From Paraliobacillus sp044383835 (GTDB taxonomy: Bacteria; Bacillota; Bacilli; Bacillales; Amphibacillaceae): DNA of 64,000 nt. This document shows positions 1 to 8,475 of the stretch, one piece after another; position 1 is the stretch's first letter; each line of letters opens with the position of its first letter. The DNA lies in contig NZ_JBISEP010000007.1 of NCBI RefSeq assembly GCF_044383835.1, positions 53,109-117,108 of the forward strand, in the 5' to 3' direction. The position numbers and the translations under genes were made by a program. The notes beneath the pieces were generated by a model, which saw only the letters and a list, made by a program, of their open reading frames with translations, had not been told where the DNA came from and made no database searches.

Positions 1-694
1 CTTTCATTCGACTGATTAATTCACCGCGAATTAAGTCATCGCACTTAATCGCTTGTGCAACTAACTCTAAATCTAGCATTATCCCTCTATCATTAATTAA
101 TTGATCCAAATAATAGTTATCCCACTCCGCTTCAGGCATTGGAAATTTAGATAACTTTTCTTGTATCGCTATTTCAGTTTCTACATCACGTTTGTTGTAT
201 GCTTTAAATCTTTCCCATCGATTAGGATCATGTTCTTTTAGATTTCTTGTTCGGCCGCCATTTGTTTTTGTTGGTCTACAAGGAATAGAGAAAAAACGAA
301 TTAAATCTTTCCCTTCTGACAGCTTTTGTTTATCTGCTCCCGTTACCATTGCAGCACCTTCTAAAGATAATGGTAAGCCTAAATAAGCAGACCACACCAT
401 GGTGCAACGCCAATCGTCAGGAGAAAGATGTTCATTGAAATGCCTACTTAAACAGACTCGTTCGAACTGAGCATTAAAGGCCCATTTCGTTATCTCTTTA
501 TTAAATATTGCTTGTTCAACTTCAGATGGAATAGACTCACCGCTCGCTAAATCAATGACATGAACAGGTCCACTATCCACACTGTAAGCAAATAACATCA
601 CCTCGAAATCATCTGCCTCCGCATAGCGATAGACCCCGCTTTTAGCGAGGTCCACACTACTATACGTTTCAATATCAATATTTAATGTTTTCAT
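1..694 (-). CDS. Phage-type DNA polymerase A, N-terminal part (cut by window edge)
   Basis: The reading frame begins with ATG at 694 and stays open to the left edge, giving about 231 residues. The protein starts MKTLNIDIETYSSVDLAKSG. The DIET motif is exonuclease motif I of the DnaQ-like 3'-5' proofreading domain found at the N-terminus of phage family A polymerases; the polymerase palm would lie outside the window. The start overlaps the stop of the DUF2815 gene in an ATGA junction, so the two are translationally coupled. In Firmicutes prophages this polymerase regularly follows DUF2800 and DUF2815 genes, as here. It would replicate phage or element DNA. The role comes from the motif and the neighbours; the polymerase domain itself is not visible. 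Confidence 0.85.
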   Translation of the reverse strand, partial: MKTLNIDIETYSSVDLAKSGVYRYAEADDFEVMLFAYSVDSGPVHVIDLASGESIPSEVEQAIFNKEITKWAFNAQFERVCLSRHFNEHLSPDDWRCTMVWSAYLGLPLSLEGAAMVTGADKQKLSEGKDLIRFFSIPCRPTKTNGGRTRNLKEHDPNRWERFKAYNKRDVETEIAIQEKLSKFPMPEAEWDNYYLDQLINDRGIMLDLELVAQAIKCDDLIRGELISRMK

Positions 695-1245
695 GATAAA
701 AAGTCATCATCCACATCAGTAGCAAAGTCTACCGATGCATCAGTTCTTCCGCCTAATGGCTCCCCATCACGAATCTTTTGGATGTTACCAAGACCGCAGG
801 CAATCCCTCGGTTACCATTTGAGTTAAAGGCATAGAAGTTAACACTTACGCGAGCATAAACACCAGAGTAAACTTCCGAACGTTCTAAAATCGGATTAAT
901 ATCGGCATCTACAATCTGTGGTGGCGTAATGCTGTTTGCATTAACAAAGAAACTATCTGCATATGCTTCATCATCTGAACGATCAATATCTCCATCACGA
1001 AGTGGTAATTTTAACGACTGCTTGTTTGGGATTTTCCCACCAAATTTACCGCGACCTTCTTCAATTGCGGCATCTACAGCTTTTTCAATTGCTTCTAATG
1101 TTTTCGAATCACTTTTCGGAATAATAACACTCACGCTATATTTTTCTTTTCCACCATTGATTGACTTCGGCTCCCACACATTTGCATAAGATAAACGCAC
1201 TACCCCTGTAATTACCTTTGTTGGATTTTTAACTGTTTTCGACAT
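691..1245 (-). CDS. DUF2815 family phage protein, probable ssDNA-binding
   Basis: This 184-residue protein matches my recollection of the DUF2815 family: an early VVRLSYANVWEPKSINGGKE segment, a central IPNKQSLKLPLRDGD segment and an acidic tail (DVDDDFLS). Members sit beside a phage PolA and a DUF2800 nuclease and are regarded as single-strand DNA-binding proteins of the replication module; that role is established for the neighbourhood rather than shown by a motif here. The acidic C-terminal tail fits an SSB-like protein that recruits partners. A GGAGG site precedes the ATG at 1245. It is coupled to the polymerase by the ATGA overlap and to the DUF2800 gene by a 2-base gap. Confidence 0.85.
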   Translation of the reverse strand: MSKTVKNPTKVITGVVRLSYANVWEPKSINGGKEKYSVSVIIPKSDSKTLEAIEKAVDAAIEEGRGKFGGKIPNKQSLKLPLRDGDIDRSDDEAYADSFFVNANSITPPQIVDADINPILERSEVYSGVYARVSVNFYAFNSNGNRGIACGLGNIQKIRDGEPLGGRTDASVDFATDVDDDFLS

Positions 1246-1247
1246 AA

Positions 1248-2378
1248 TTATTTTTCCTCCATAAATTCATTTTTTGCTGTTGATATATTTATTTCTGGAC
1301 GCTTATCCGTTACTGGAACAAGCGTTGGTTTCCCTCTTCGCTTAGTAATGAAATCACCAAGTATTTCATTAAACTTCTTTTTACCCATCAATTTTTCCAT
1401 ATTGGTTATCGTCAGCAGACTTTGCTTATAAATATCTTCATAGCCTGCTTTCTTTGCAGCTTCAGCTACCGCTTCTTCATCTGTGTATTTACGATTAGAC
1501 CTACCTTCTACAACCTTAAAACCTGCCCACTGTTTTCCTTGCTGAACAGCAGCATTCGTTGCATAAGCAAATATTTCATTCGCCCATTTAGTAAGGTCAT
1601 TTACATGAAGCAAGGTTTCTGATATTTCATCATCTGTTAATAAAGGTGGCTTTTTAAACTCGAATTTTGCTACTTTCAAATTTTCTTCCGCCCTTGCCCT
1701 GCACTCCACAGATGCCCTACAAAATCTACACCAATCACCCGGCTTAAATTCACCCTCACCTTTAAAAGCTAATTCAGCTTTTGGTTTAAGTGTGCTTTCT
1801 GCCCAATCTATTAGACTTGATTTGGATATTTCAAAGGTTGAGATGTTTTCACGTCTCGGTTGATAGATGGTCATTTTTACTGCATTGATGTCATAAATCG
1901 CATCAAATAGATTTAGTGCTCCAAGTGCATAAAGCATCATTTGCGGATTATTTTCCGCCTCAACTAAAACACCTTGTCCATATTTAAAATCAATAACATG
2001 AACCACATCATCTGCAACAATCACACAGTCACCTGTTCCAAAGCCCTCTGGTACATAATTTGAAAAGTCCAATCGTTGTTCAATAAGAAGAAGTGGATCT
2101 TTCGTTATTTGTTTTACTGCCGCTAGTTCTTCTAAAATAAACTGAACATACTCATCGGTATAACGCTCCATCTCTTCAGAATCATAAACAGATGTTGGTT
2201 TATTCGTTGGGATCTTTAATGCGGCTCTAAGCTTATGTTCTCCCAGTTCATGAGCGGCTGTCCCTTCCTTAGCCGCTTCACCACTAGATTCTTCAAACTC
2301 TAATTCAAGCCGAGCAGATGGTGTACAATTCATCCAACGATGTGCCCCTGAAGCGGATAAAATAGCATGTTTCATCAT
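1248..2378 (-). CDS. DUF2800 family phage exonuclease (RecB/Cas4-like)
   Basis: The 376-residue protein is of DUF2800 type, a PD-(D/E)XK nuclease family related to RecB and Cas4 that occurs in phage replication clusters. Visible features are the N-terminal SASGAHRWMNCTPSARLE motif, the KEGTAAHELGEHK segment, the nuclease core GTGDCVIVADDVVHVIDFKYG (D followed by DFK) and a cysteine group near residues 214-224 (WCRFCRASVEC). The cysteines resemble the Fe-S cluster site of Cas4-like exonucleases. Translation starts at ATG 2378, overlapping the stop of the preceding gene (ATGA), with GGAGG upstream. It would process DNA ends for recombination or replication together with the DUF2815 protein. Confidence 0.85.
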   Translation of the reverse strand: MMKHAILSASGAHRWMNCTPSARLELEFEESSGEAAKEGTAAHELGEHKLRAALKIPTNKPTSVYDSEEMERYTDEYVQFILEELAAVKQITKDPLLLIEQRLDFSNYVPEGFGTGDCVIVADDVVHVIDFKYGQGVLVEAENNPQMMLYALGALNLFDAIYDINAVKMTIYQPRRENISTFEISKSSLIDWAESTLKPKAELAFKGEGEFKPGDWCRFCRASVECRARAEENLKVAKFEFKKPPLLTDDEISETLLHVNDLTKWANEIFAYATNAAVQQGKQWAGFKVVEGRSNRKYTDEEAVAEAAKKAGYEDIYKQSLLTITNMEKLMGKKKFNEILGDFITKRRGKPTLVPVTDKRPEINISTAKNEFMEEK

Positions 2379-2692
2379 TGAAATTCCTCCGCATCTTTCA
2401 TCAATGCTTCATAATCTTTTGCATCAATTTCGCTTAGCTTTGATGCACCGTACTTTTCAAGTAACTTTTTAATGTCAGCTGTAAAACCTGCTTGGCTCTT
2501 TTGTGCAAGTAACGTACGAACTTCTTCAAGCGATATTTTTTTCTTTTTCGGCTTCGCTTTTTTAACTCGTGCTTTTTCTTCCGTTCGTGGTGATTCTTCA
2601 TTACTCGCTAACACTTGAGCAATCGTCTGAAGTGAGCCAGCTAAATTCTGTAAATCAGTGACCAAATCAAGAAGTAATTTTGTTCTACTCAT
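2375..2692 (-). CDS. Small lysine-rich phage protein
   Basis: This 105-residue protein has an N-terminal helix (MSRTKLLLDLVTDLQNLAGS), a highly basic linker (KKAKPKKKK) and a C-terminal SAP- or Rho-N-like helical part (LLEKYGASKLSEIDAKDYEA). Similar proteins in Gram-positive phages are often labelled rRNA biogenesis protein rrp5, a name with little functional basis. It sits directly upstream of the DUF2800 nuclease with a coupled stop/start. The ATG at 2692 is preferred over the GTG at 2704 because AAGGCGG lies about 11 bases before it and the GTG overlaps that site. The function is unknown; DNA binding is a guess from the basic linker and helical C-terminus. Confidence 0.7.
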   Translation of the reverse strand: MSRTKLLLDLVTDLQNLAGSLQTIAQVLASNEESPRTEEKARVKKAKPKKKKISLEEVRTLLAQKSQAGFTADIKKLLEKYGASKLSEIDAKDYEALMKDAEEFQ

Positions 2693-2693
2693 A

Positions 2694-2897
2694 TTAAGCT
2701 TCACCGCCTTTTCGAGTCTCTTTTATTTCCACTGTTTCTACTGAGTCTCCAGGTGTTATCACGAGTAGATTTACTTTCTTACCAAACAGTAAATCTAGTA
2801 TTCGGCTACGCACTGTTTTGCGCTTACCTTCAACCACTCTCGTTTTTCCACCTTCTTCATCTTTAACATTGATGATCACTTTGTGTTTTAAACTCAT
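2694..2897 (-). CDS. Small hypothetical phage protein
   Basis: A 67-residue protein (MSLKHKVIINVKDEEGGKTR...) that I do not recognise. Beta-type segments around residues 6-22 and 42-58 and a basic middle (KRKTVRSRILDLLFGKK) suggest a small folded protein. A clear ribosome site (AAAGGAGTG) stands 8 bases before the ATG. It overlaps the following small phage gene and is probably the first gene of the polymerase operon, since 100 bases of non-coding DNA separate it from the sigma-like gene upstream. No function is proposed. Confidence 0.55.
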   Translation of the reverse strand: MSLKHKVIINVKDEEGGKTRVVEGKRKTVRSRILDLLFGKKVNLLVITPGDSVETVEIKETRKGGEA

Positions 2898-2998
2898 CTG
2901 GAAACACTCCTTTCTAGGGGGGGATTTCGTCCCTTAGTAGTAAGCGAGAAATATTGCCTTTTCGAACCCCTTTTTTGAAATTATATTTAAAAGGCTCA

Positions 2999-3502
2999 TT
3001 AAGAGCCCTTTGTTATCAGTTTTGCTAATCTTCTGTATATTTTATTTAAACGATTTCTGATAGCCGCTTCGGTCACGCCTTCTTCGGCAGCAATCTCAAC
3101 ATTTGTTTTTTGTTCATAAAACTTCTTTTGTACCGTTCTCAGTTGTTTATCTGTTAAATTTTTCATTGCTTCATGTAATTGTTCGATTAATTTTTGTTTC
3201 TCTTCGCTATTCTCTATTTTTAAAATTTCATTGAACGGATTTGCATCCCAATCTGCTAAAAATTTATTGTTCTCAGCTTTTGATTCTCCATTTTCATCTA
3301 CATAAGAATCAAGATTACAAGCAATTCGGTAATCATAGCGGCGACCTTCATCTACTTCTCGATTATCTTCAGAATGTAAAATCTCAATATCAACTTCTGT
3401 TACACCATTTTCACCTGGCACGATAGTTGCTATCTTTTTACCTCCTGAATAGTAAATATAAGATTCTCTGTTCTTTTGGCTTGTTTTGTACTTTTTTGTC
3501 AT
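2999..3502 (-). CDS. Sigma-70 region 4-like phage regulator
   Basis: The last 65 residues of this 167-residue protein form a sigma-70 region 4 style helix-turn-helix: LTDKQLRTVQKKFYEQKTNVEIAAEEGVTEAAIRNRLNKIYRRL, read in two parts around the NVEIAAEEGV turn. The N-terminal half contains DYRIACNLDSYVDE. Such stand-alone region 4 proteins are common in Firmicutes prophages as activators of early or late operons. The ATG at 3502 is chosen because GAGAGGATG lies 8 bases before it; the open frame upstream of it has no ribosome site. The gene is separated by about 100 bases from the replication operon it may control, and it is preceded by an unusual inverted repeat at 3524-3685. Confidence 0.75.
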   Translation of the reverse strand: MTKKYKTSQKNRESYIYYSGGKKIATIVPGENGVTEVDIEILHSEDNREVDEGRRYDYRIACNLDSYVDENGESKAENNKFLADWDANPFNEILKIENSEEKQKLIEQLHEAMKNLTDKQLRTVQKKFYEQKTNVEIAAEEGVTEAAIRNRLNKIYRRLAKLITKGS

Positions 3503-3904
3503 TGTTTGGCATCCTCTCCGCCAATTTGCAGGGGCAAAGGATGCAAACAATGAAGAACTTGTCCTTTAGTAACCTGACCTTTACTTAAAAAAGTGCGCAA
3601 CAAGGTAAGGGTACTAATATTGAGACACTACAATCCTGGTGTGAATTGCGTACTTCAATATGTATCCTTTGCCCTTATTGCAAATCAGGCATTTGATATT
3701 TTTTTAATAGAAATCTAATTTAAAGAAAAAACTAAATTTCTATTAACTTTATTATCTCTTTTTAAAAAAATAATTAGAATATGAAAAATCACTCATTACT
3801 TTAATTAAAAGTAATGAGTGATATAATGTTATTAAGCTTATTAATATATAAAGTAATTAATTTTATAGATATTACCAATTATCAAATGAAAGTAGTGGAG
3901 TGAA
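3503..3904. repeat. Non-coding stretch with a 22-base imperfect inverted repeat
   Basis: No convincing gene lies here. Bases 3524-3545 (core GGGGCAAAGGATGCA) are repeated in inverted, slightly diverged form at 3661-3685 (TGTATCCTTTGCCC then TTGCAAAT), with about 115 bases between. The left arm sits about 22 bases upstream of the start of the sigma-like gene, so it would lie in its leader transcript. From about 3700 to 3904 the DNA is extremely AT-rich and probably carries the promoter of the plus-strand CGNR gene. The arms could be an operator pair, a leader structure or remnants of a mobile element. Confidence 0.5.
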
Positions 3905-5095
3905 ATGACAAAAGATGCTTTTATGAGTGCATTTACATTTGAAAGTTTTAAATGTGAAGTTAGTTTTAATGGAATTGTAGATCCATATACCGGGGATAAA
4001 ACAAAGGAACTTGTTTTACGAAATAATAATGAAAATTTCCGCGCAGCATATCTTTATGGGGAAGGCTTAAAAGAAATTAGCAGAGAAAAAAGCGGTGAAA
4101 AAAACAACATATTAGGAGAGTTTATAGGCATTGAGAAGAATGGCTTAAATTCAATGATGTCATTTTTTAAAAAATATGGATTTTTATTCCCATTAAATAG
4201 TTACGAGCAATTTGTAACTTTCCAAATAGACGATGTAGATTATATAAAAGACAATCTAGAAGCTTTAATAAACATTTTTAATGCTCAAGACACAGACAAC
4301 ATCAATTATAAATCTTTATTAGATTCTGTACTCTTTCTTTTGTTAAATGAAAAAAAGGATATAATAATTGAAGACAATATCTGTTACAGTTCTTCAAATA
4401 ACGATTTACTACATAACATAGTTAATGCAAATAAAATAAGATTTGATAACAAAGATAACGTTGTGCAAATTCCTAGAACTGATGGTGGTACAATACCTGC
4501 CTATAGGGTTAAGGATTACTTATTAGATGAAGGAATAAATGAAGTAATTATAGATGAATATGAAGATTTGATGCAGAATGACGATTACTCATTGTCTTTT
4601 TTAAAACAAATTGTTAAATCTTATACTATTAAAAAAGAAGCTATCTTTAACGAACATGAATGTTTAATCATTGATTTCCTATATCATTTTTCAAGAAGAA
4701 TTTCTATTATTACCCTAGACAATGTCTCACTAGATATGCCTTTCCAAGAAGCAGTATATGAAATGTTCACCACAGGGAAAAATAGTGATTTAAAACAAGC
4801 TCTATTAAAAATTTCAAAATATCTTATCGAAAAAGAGCTTAATCATTTTTTATCTGAAATTAAACCTAAATATGATGCAAACACAATGCGTCCCAATTGG
4901 AATTTACCTTCTTTACTTTCAGCAATGTATTTGTCTCTATTTTACTTAGATTCTAATCAAGCTATGCACAGAGTTTGTCAGAACATAAACTGCCATCAAT
5001 TATTCTTGGTATCCAAAACAAACCAAGTTAAAAAATATTGTTGTGTATACTGCACCAATGCTGTTTCACAAAGGAGATATAGGCAAAAAAAATAG
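3905..5095 (+). CDS. CGNR zinc-finger protein of unknown function
   Basis: This 396-residue protein is the only plus-strand gene of the left accessory region. Its last 45 residues form a CGNR-type zinc finger: CQNINCHQLF, then KYCCVYCTNAVSQRRYR, with four cysteine ligands and the C-x-N-x(4)-QRRYR end typical of that family. CGNR domains are thought to bind nucleic acid and are often at the C-terminus of regulators. The long N-terminal part (residues 1-350) is unfamiliar, apart from acidic and helical stretches. GGAGTGAA precedes the ATG. It is convergent with the LlaJI-type restriction operon and shares a terminator with it. It could be a regulator or an accessory defence protein; neither is shown. 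Confidence 0.7.
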   Translation: MTKDAFMSAFTFESFKCEVSFNGIVDPYTGDKTKELVLRNNNENFRAAYLYGEGLKEISREKSGEKNNILGEFIGIEKNGLNSMMSFFKKYGFLFPLNSYEQFVTFQIDDVDYIKDNLEALINIFNAQDTDNINYKSLLDSVLFLLLNEKKDIIIEDNICYSSSNNDLLHNIVNANKIRFDNKDNVVQIPRTDGGTIPAYRVKDYLLDEGINEVIIDEYEDLMQNDDYSLSFLKQIVKSYTIKKEAIFNEHECLIIDFLYHFSRRISIITLDNVSLDMPFQEAVYEMFTTGKNSDLKQALLKISKYLIEKELNHFLSEIKPKYDANTMRPNWNLPSLLSAMYLSLFYLDSNQAMHRVCQNINCHQLFLVSKTNQVKKYCCVYCTNAVSQRRYRQKK

Positions 5096-5125
5096 AGTGG
5101 AAACTTTTTTCAGTTCCCACTCTTT
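5094..5125. terminator. Bidirectional terminator between CGNR gene and restriction operon
   Basis: A hairpin with arms GAGTGG and CCCACTC, closed further by AAAC/GTT, lies exactly between the two converging stop codons. T-runs follow on both strands, so it can end transcription from either side. Confidence 0.7.
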
Positions 5126-6411
5126 TGCATTTTTTCATTTCGCTTTATACTATCTTTAATAGCATCTGATAACTTTTTAATTTCTTGTATATTTGGCTTA
5201 GTAGAGTTTGCCATTAACTTTTTTACATCTACTAATATCCCCTGCACGCGTTCGTAATCTTTATCCGCCTGCTTCCAATCTGCTACTGCTTCTCCTATGG
5301 TAAAATAATTGTCATTTGCGCCTAATTTATTATCTTCCATGTCAAACGGAAGCAAAAACGCATTAAATATCTTCTTATCATTCTTTCTATCTTCAGTAAA
5401 CTTTGGATTTTCTGCGATATACTCCGCATATGTTATCTGTTTATTTATAGATGTTGATCGTGGCAAATCACTAACTCTTCCAGTCACACCATATTTATAA
5501 TATTTTGCATCTAGAACTGATATACTTTCATCAGTAATCATAATTGTGTCTGGTTCAAGTGCTGGATTTTCCCTTTCACCAACACGTAACTTCCAGCTAG
5601 TTTTGGGAAAATAATAACTTTTATTAGTTATGCCATAAATTTCATCAATTAATTTTTCCCATATATATTCAAAATTATTAGTTCCAAAATAGAACTCTTC
5701 CGGATCGTCTACACTATTTCTAAACTCAATAATTGCAAGCATGCTTTGAAATAATTGTTTTAAAGAGTCATCATTTGTTTTTTCTAGTTTTTGTCGTAAT
5801 ATTGTTTGATACATTTTAAGGTTCGGATTTTTAATATTTGCAGGCTGTGGGAGCTTTTGCTTATAAATCCAACCTAATTTCATAAAGCTTTCATACACGC
5901 AAAACTTATTAATTTCAGTAATGATGTGTTTATCAGTATCACTGTTTTTTCTAACCATTAAATTAGGATAAACAAAACCTGTTTTTTGAGGGATTGGCTG
6001 AATCCTTTTTATTGTTTGCTTCATACTCACAGGTCCCGACATTCCTTGAACATATATTTCTTCATTTTCCATATAATAATCGTAATCTAAATAGTATTGC
6101 ATTACCCTAAAATAAGCTTGAACTGGAAACCTAACAGTTTTTAAAACTTGATTAGAAGTAATTTGTGATACTCTAGATTGTTTATCATTATAAGCTGACA
6201 AAACTGCGATTAAGTCTATAATATCATCTCTTAAATCCTCTTCTTTTTTTGAGATGTTATACCCTATTGGAAAGTTCACACTTATTTCATGCTTGTCACC
6301 TTTAATTTCTGACTTGATACCTACAAATGTATCGCCTTCTTTGTTAGTAGCATTCCTACAATAATTGTTCAAAGTTTTGGATATTACTACATCAGTAAAA
6401 CCTTTACTCAT
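5110..6411 (-). CDS. LlaJI-type restriction endonuclease subunit (McrC-like)
   Basis: The 433-residue protein resembles the McrC-related R2 subunit of LlaJI-type restriction systems. Around residues 290-310 it has a PD-(D/E)XK nuclease core: EPDTIMITDESISVLDAKYY, with the D and the DAK lysine expected for catalysis. An N-terminal region precedes it that in McrC proteins contacts the McrB NTPase ring. The ATG at 6411 is preferred over the upstream in-frame start because AAGGG lies 8 bases before it, and it overlaps the stop of the mcrB-like gene. As the partner of the upstream NTPase it should cut DNA lacking the protective methylation. It ends at a shared terminator. Confidence 0.85.
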   Translation of the reverse strand: MSKGFTDVVISKTLNNYCRNATNKEGDTFVGIKSEIKGDKHEISVNFPIGYNISKKEEDLRDDIIDLIAVLSAYNDKQSRVSQITSNQVLKTVRFPVQAYFRVMQYYLDYDYYMENEEIYVQGMSGPVSMKQTIKRIQPIPQKTGFVYPNLMVRKNSDTDKHIITEINKFCVYESFMKLGWIYKQKLPQPANIKNPNLKMYQTILRQKLEKTNDDSLKQLFQSMLAIIEFRNSVDDPEEFYFGTNNFEYIWEKLIDEIYGITNKSYYFPKTSWKLRVGERENPALEPDTIMITDESISVLDAKYYKYGVTGRVSDLPRSTSINKQITYAEYIAENPKFTEDRKNDKKIFNAFLLPFDMEDNKLGANDNYFTIGEAVADWKQADKDYERVQGILVDVKKLMANSTKPNIQEIKKLSDAIKDSIKRNEKMQKSGN

Positions 6412-8461
6412 TCTCACTACCCTTTGTATCAAATGTTCTGAGTAAATTCTCTTTTATATCCTGGTTAAATATATTAAATCTTTCATCTCCCGTAAATTGA
6501 TTAAAGGCATCCAAAACTTTTTCTAAGCTCTTATATTCGCTATCAAACAAATCATCTCTACTAAATTTAAAAGCATCATCCCAAAGATATTTAATCACTT
6601 TGTCTCCAAATCTTGAGTTTAAATCCTCAATAGTTCTACTGATTTTTTTAGTATCATTTGATTCAATGCCAAATTTCTGTAACACTTCATCCAGATTTTT
6701 ATCTTGCGAATAATATTTTAAAACACCCTCCGTTACAAAATAAGCACCTAATCTCTTATCCTCTGATGATAATGTAGCTGCACTACTTGTAATAATTTGA
6801 TCGTTAATAACAGTATTAAACCTTTTCCAAGTCACATTTGTATCAAGAATTTCCCTTGATGCATGCTTCGCTTTTGAAACATCGTTTTCAATCATTTTCA
6901 TGTTCCATCTTCTTTGAAATGCTGTGTCTAAAGTAAATACATTTTGATCGGCCGTGTTCATCGTTGCCAAGATATGTAGGTTCGAAGGTATATAAATAGG
7001 CCTTTCTTTTTCATCAAACACTTCATTAGCAATATTATAGTTAGTAATTTCATACGAACTTTTTCCTTTATCGTCTCTATCGAGTAACTGAAAGATTTCC
7101 CCAAATATTGCTGGTGCATTTCCACGATTAATCTCTTCAATTACAAGATAATAATAATCTCCAGGATTTTCAATCGCCTTTTTAAGTACCCTTGTAAAAG
7201 GACCAGGTGTGAAGTCGTAAGTGATTTCTTTTTCATCACCTTCTCCTTTTACAGTTGGTAATATTTGACCCACAAAATCTGTATTCATATAATCCGGGTG
7301 AAAAACAACACGTTCCATAAACTTAAAGTCATTGCAATATTCTTCTTCAATTTTATAACTTTTCCCCGAGCCAGGAACACCATATAATAATGTGTTATTT
7401 CCACCTGTTAATCGCTCAACTACATTTTTTTCACTATCCGTTTCTTCATCTAGCAATTCTTCAGTTAGTTCAAGAGAAATTAGTATCTCACCGATTCTTT
7501 TTATCTTATTATTTGAGTTGCTCTTCAAAACAAATCCTACAATATGTTCCAAACCATGGAAGTTAAGATAGAATGAGATATTTCTCTCATCAATACCCAA
7601 TGCCTTCTTCATATCTTTTAAAACTACTTTTTTATTTCCCAAAATATACTTTTCAATTATTTTTTCATCGATTGTATCAAATAAAAGTGCTTTTAAAGCG
7701 GTGCTTTCATTTTGATAATGAGAAGAATCACCTCTGGTAGCTCCGATTGGTAAAACTGGTAAGTACTTGATTATACCTGTAACAATTTCACCCTTGCTAA
7801 CAGTAAACTCTCTCTCGTAAGAGTTTAAAATCCAATCAGCTAACTCATCATTACTCACGACTAAAGATTTATCTGGCCTTCTTATTAATATCCCCGCTTG
7901 TATTAACATCTTAGACCAAATATCAAAGCCTATTTGTCTTTCATTAACTTCTACATTCTCTCTTTTTCTATTTTCTAAAATTTCTTCTATAAAATCATCA
8001 TTTATATCACTTAGTTTTTCACAATTTACAAGATGAGAAAAGTCATGTGCCGAGATATATCCATACTCTACATCAATGCTACCCATCATTTTTAAAAACT
8101 TTAAAATTAACTGTGTTGGAAAATACTCAGTATCGTCTGATACATATTTGTAATTCAATACGTACCAAAATGAAAATTCTTGAATTGTTATTTTATCTTC
8201 GATGAAAGCATTACCCATTTCTGTGGGAGATTCATCATTATTCATACATCCGTATGCTTTAAAGTATGTAAACAATGCTCTTCTGATTCTACCTTTTGCG
8301 CTTTCATACTTAGTATATACCCCTGCCTCAACTAATTGTCTTTCAACACTGTCAATTTCTGAAACAGAAGATTCAGAGGTAATATTGTTAGATACGATAA
8401 TTTTTAAAGCTGTTCTTGTAATTTCACTCATATATTTATGAGTATCCATAGACCATTTCAT
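6404..8461 (-). CDS. LlaJI-type restriction NTPase subunit (McrB-like AAA+)
   Basis: This 685-residue protein has a C-terminal AAA+ module of the McrB type: Walker A YGVPGSGKS near residue 360, Walker B YYLVIEEINRGNAPAIFGEI, and the sensor segment ILATMNTADQNVFTLDTAFQRRW. The first 340 residues have no recognisable motif and should hold the DNA target-recognition part. In LlaJI and BsuMI-like systems this subunit binds the site and uses nucleotide hydrolysis to drive the McrC-like nuclease. AGGAGG stands 8 bases upstream of ATG 8461. It follows the methyltransferase genes by 14 bases and overlaps the nuclease gene by 8 bases, so the four genes form one operon. Confidence 0.88.
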   Translation of the reverse strand: MKWSMDTHKYMSEITRTALKIIVSNNITSESSVSEIDSVERQLVEAGVYTKYESAKGRIRRALFTYFKAYGCMNNDESPTEMGNAFIEDKITIQEFSFWYVLNYKYVSDDTEYFPTQLILKFLKMMGSIDVEYGYISAHDFSHLVNCEKLSDINDDFIEEILENRKRENVEVNERQIGFDIWSKMLIQAGILIRRPDKSLVVSNDELADWILNSYEREFTVSKGEIVTGIIKYLPVLPIGATRGDSSHYQNESTALKALLFDTIDEKIIEKYILGNKKVVLKDMKKALGIDERNISFYLNFHGLEHIVGFVLKSNSNNKIKRIGEILISLELTEELLDEETDSEKNVVERLTGGNNTLLYGVPGSGKSYKIEEEYCNDFKFMERVVFHPDYMNTDFVGQILPTVKGEGDEKEITYDFTPGPFTRVLKKAIENPGDYYYLVIEEINRGNAPAIFGEIFQLLDRDDKGKSSYEITNYNIANEVFDEKERPIYIPSNLHILATMNTADQNVFTLDTAFQRRWNMKMIENDVSKAKHASREILDTNVTWKRFNTVINDQIITSSAATLSSEDKRLGAYFVTEGVLKYYSQDKNLDEVLQKFGIESNDTKKISRTIEDLNSRFGDKVIKYLWDDAFKFSRDDLFDSEYKSLEKVLDAFNQFTGDERFNIFNQDIKENLLRTFDTKGSENE

Positions 8462-8475
8462 AAACACTTCCTCCT

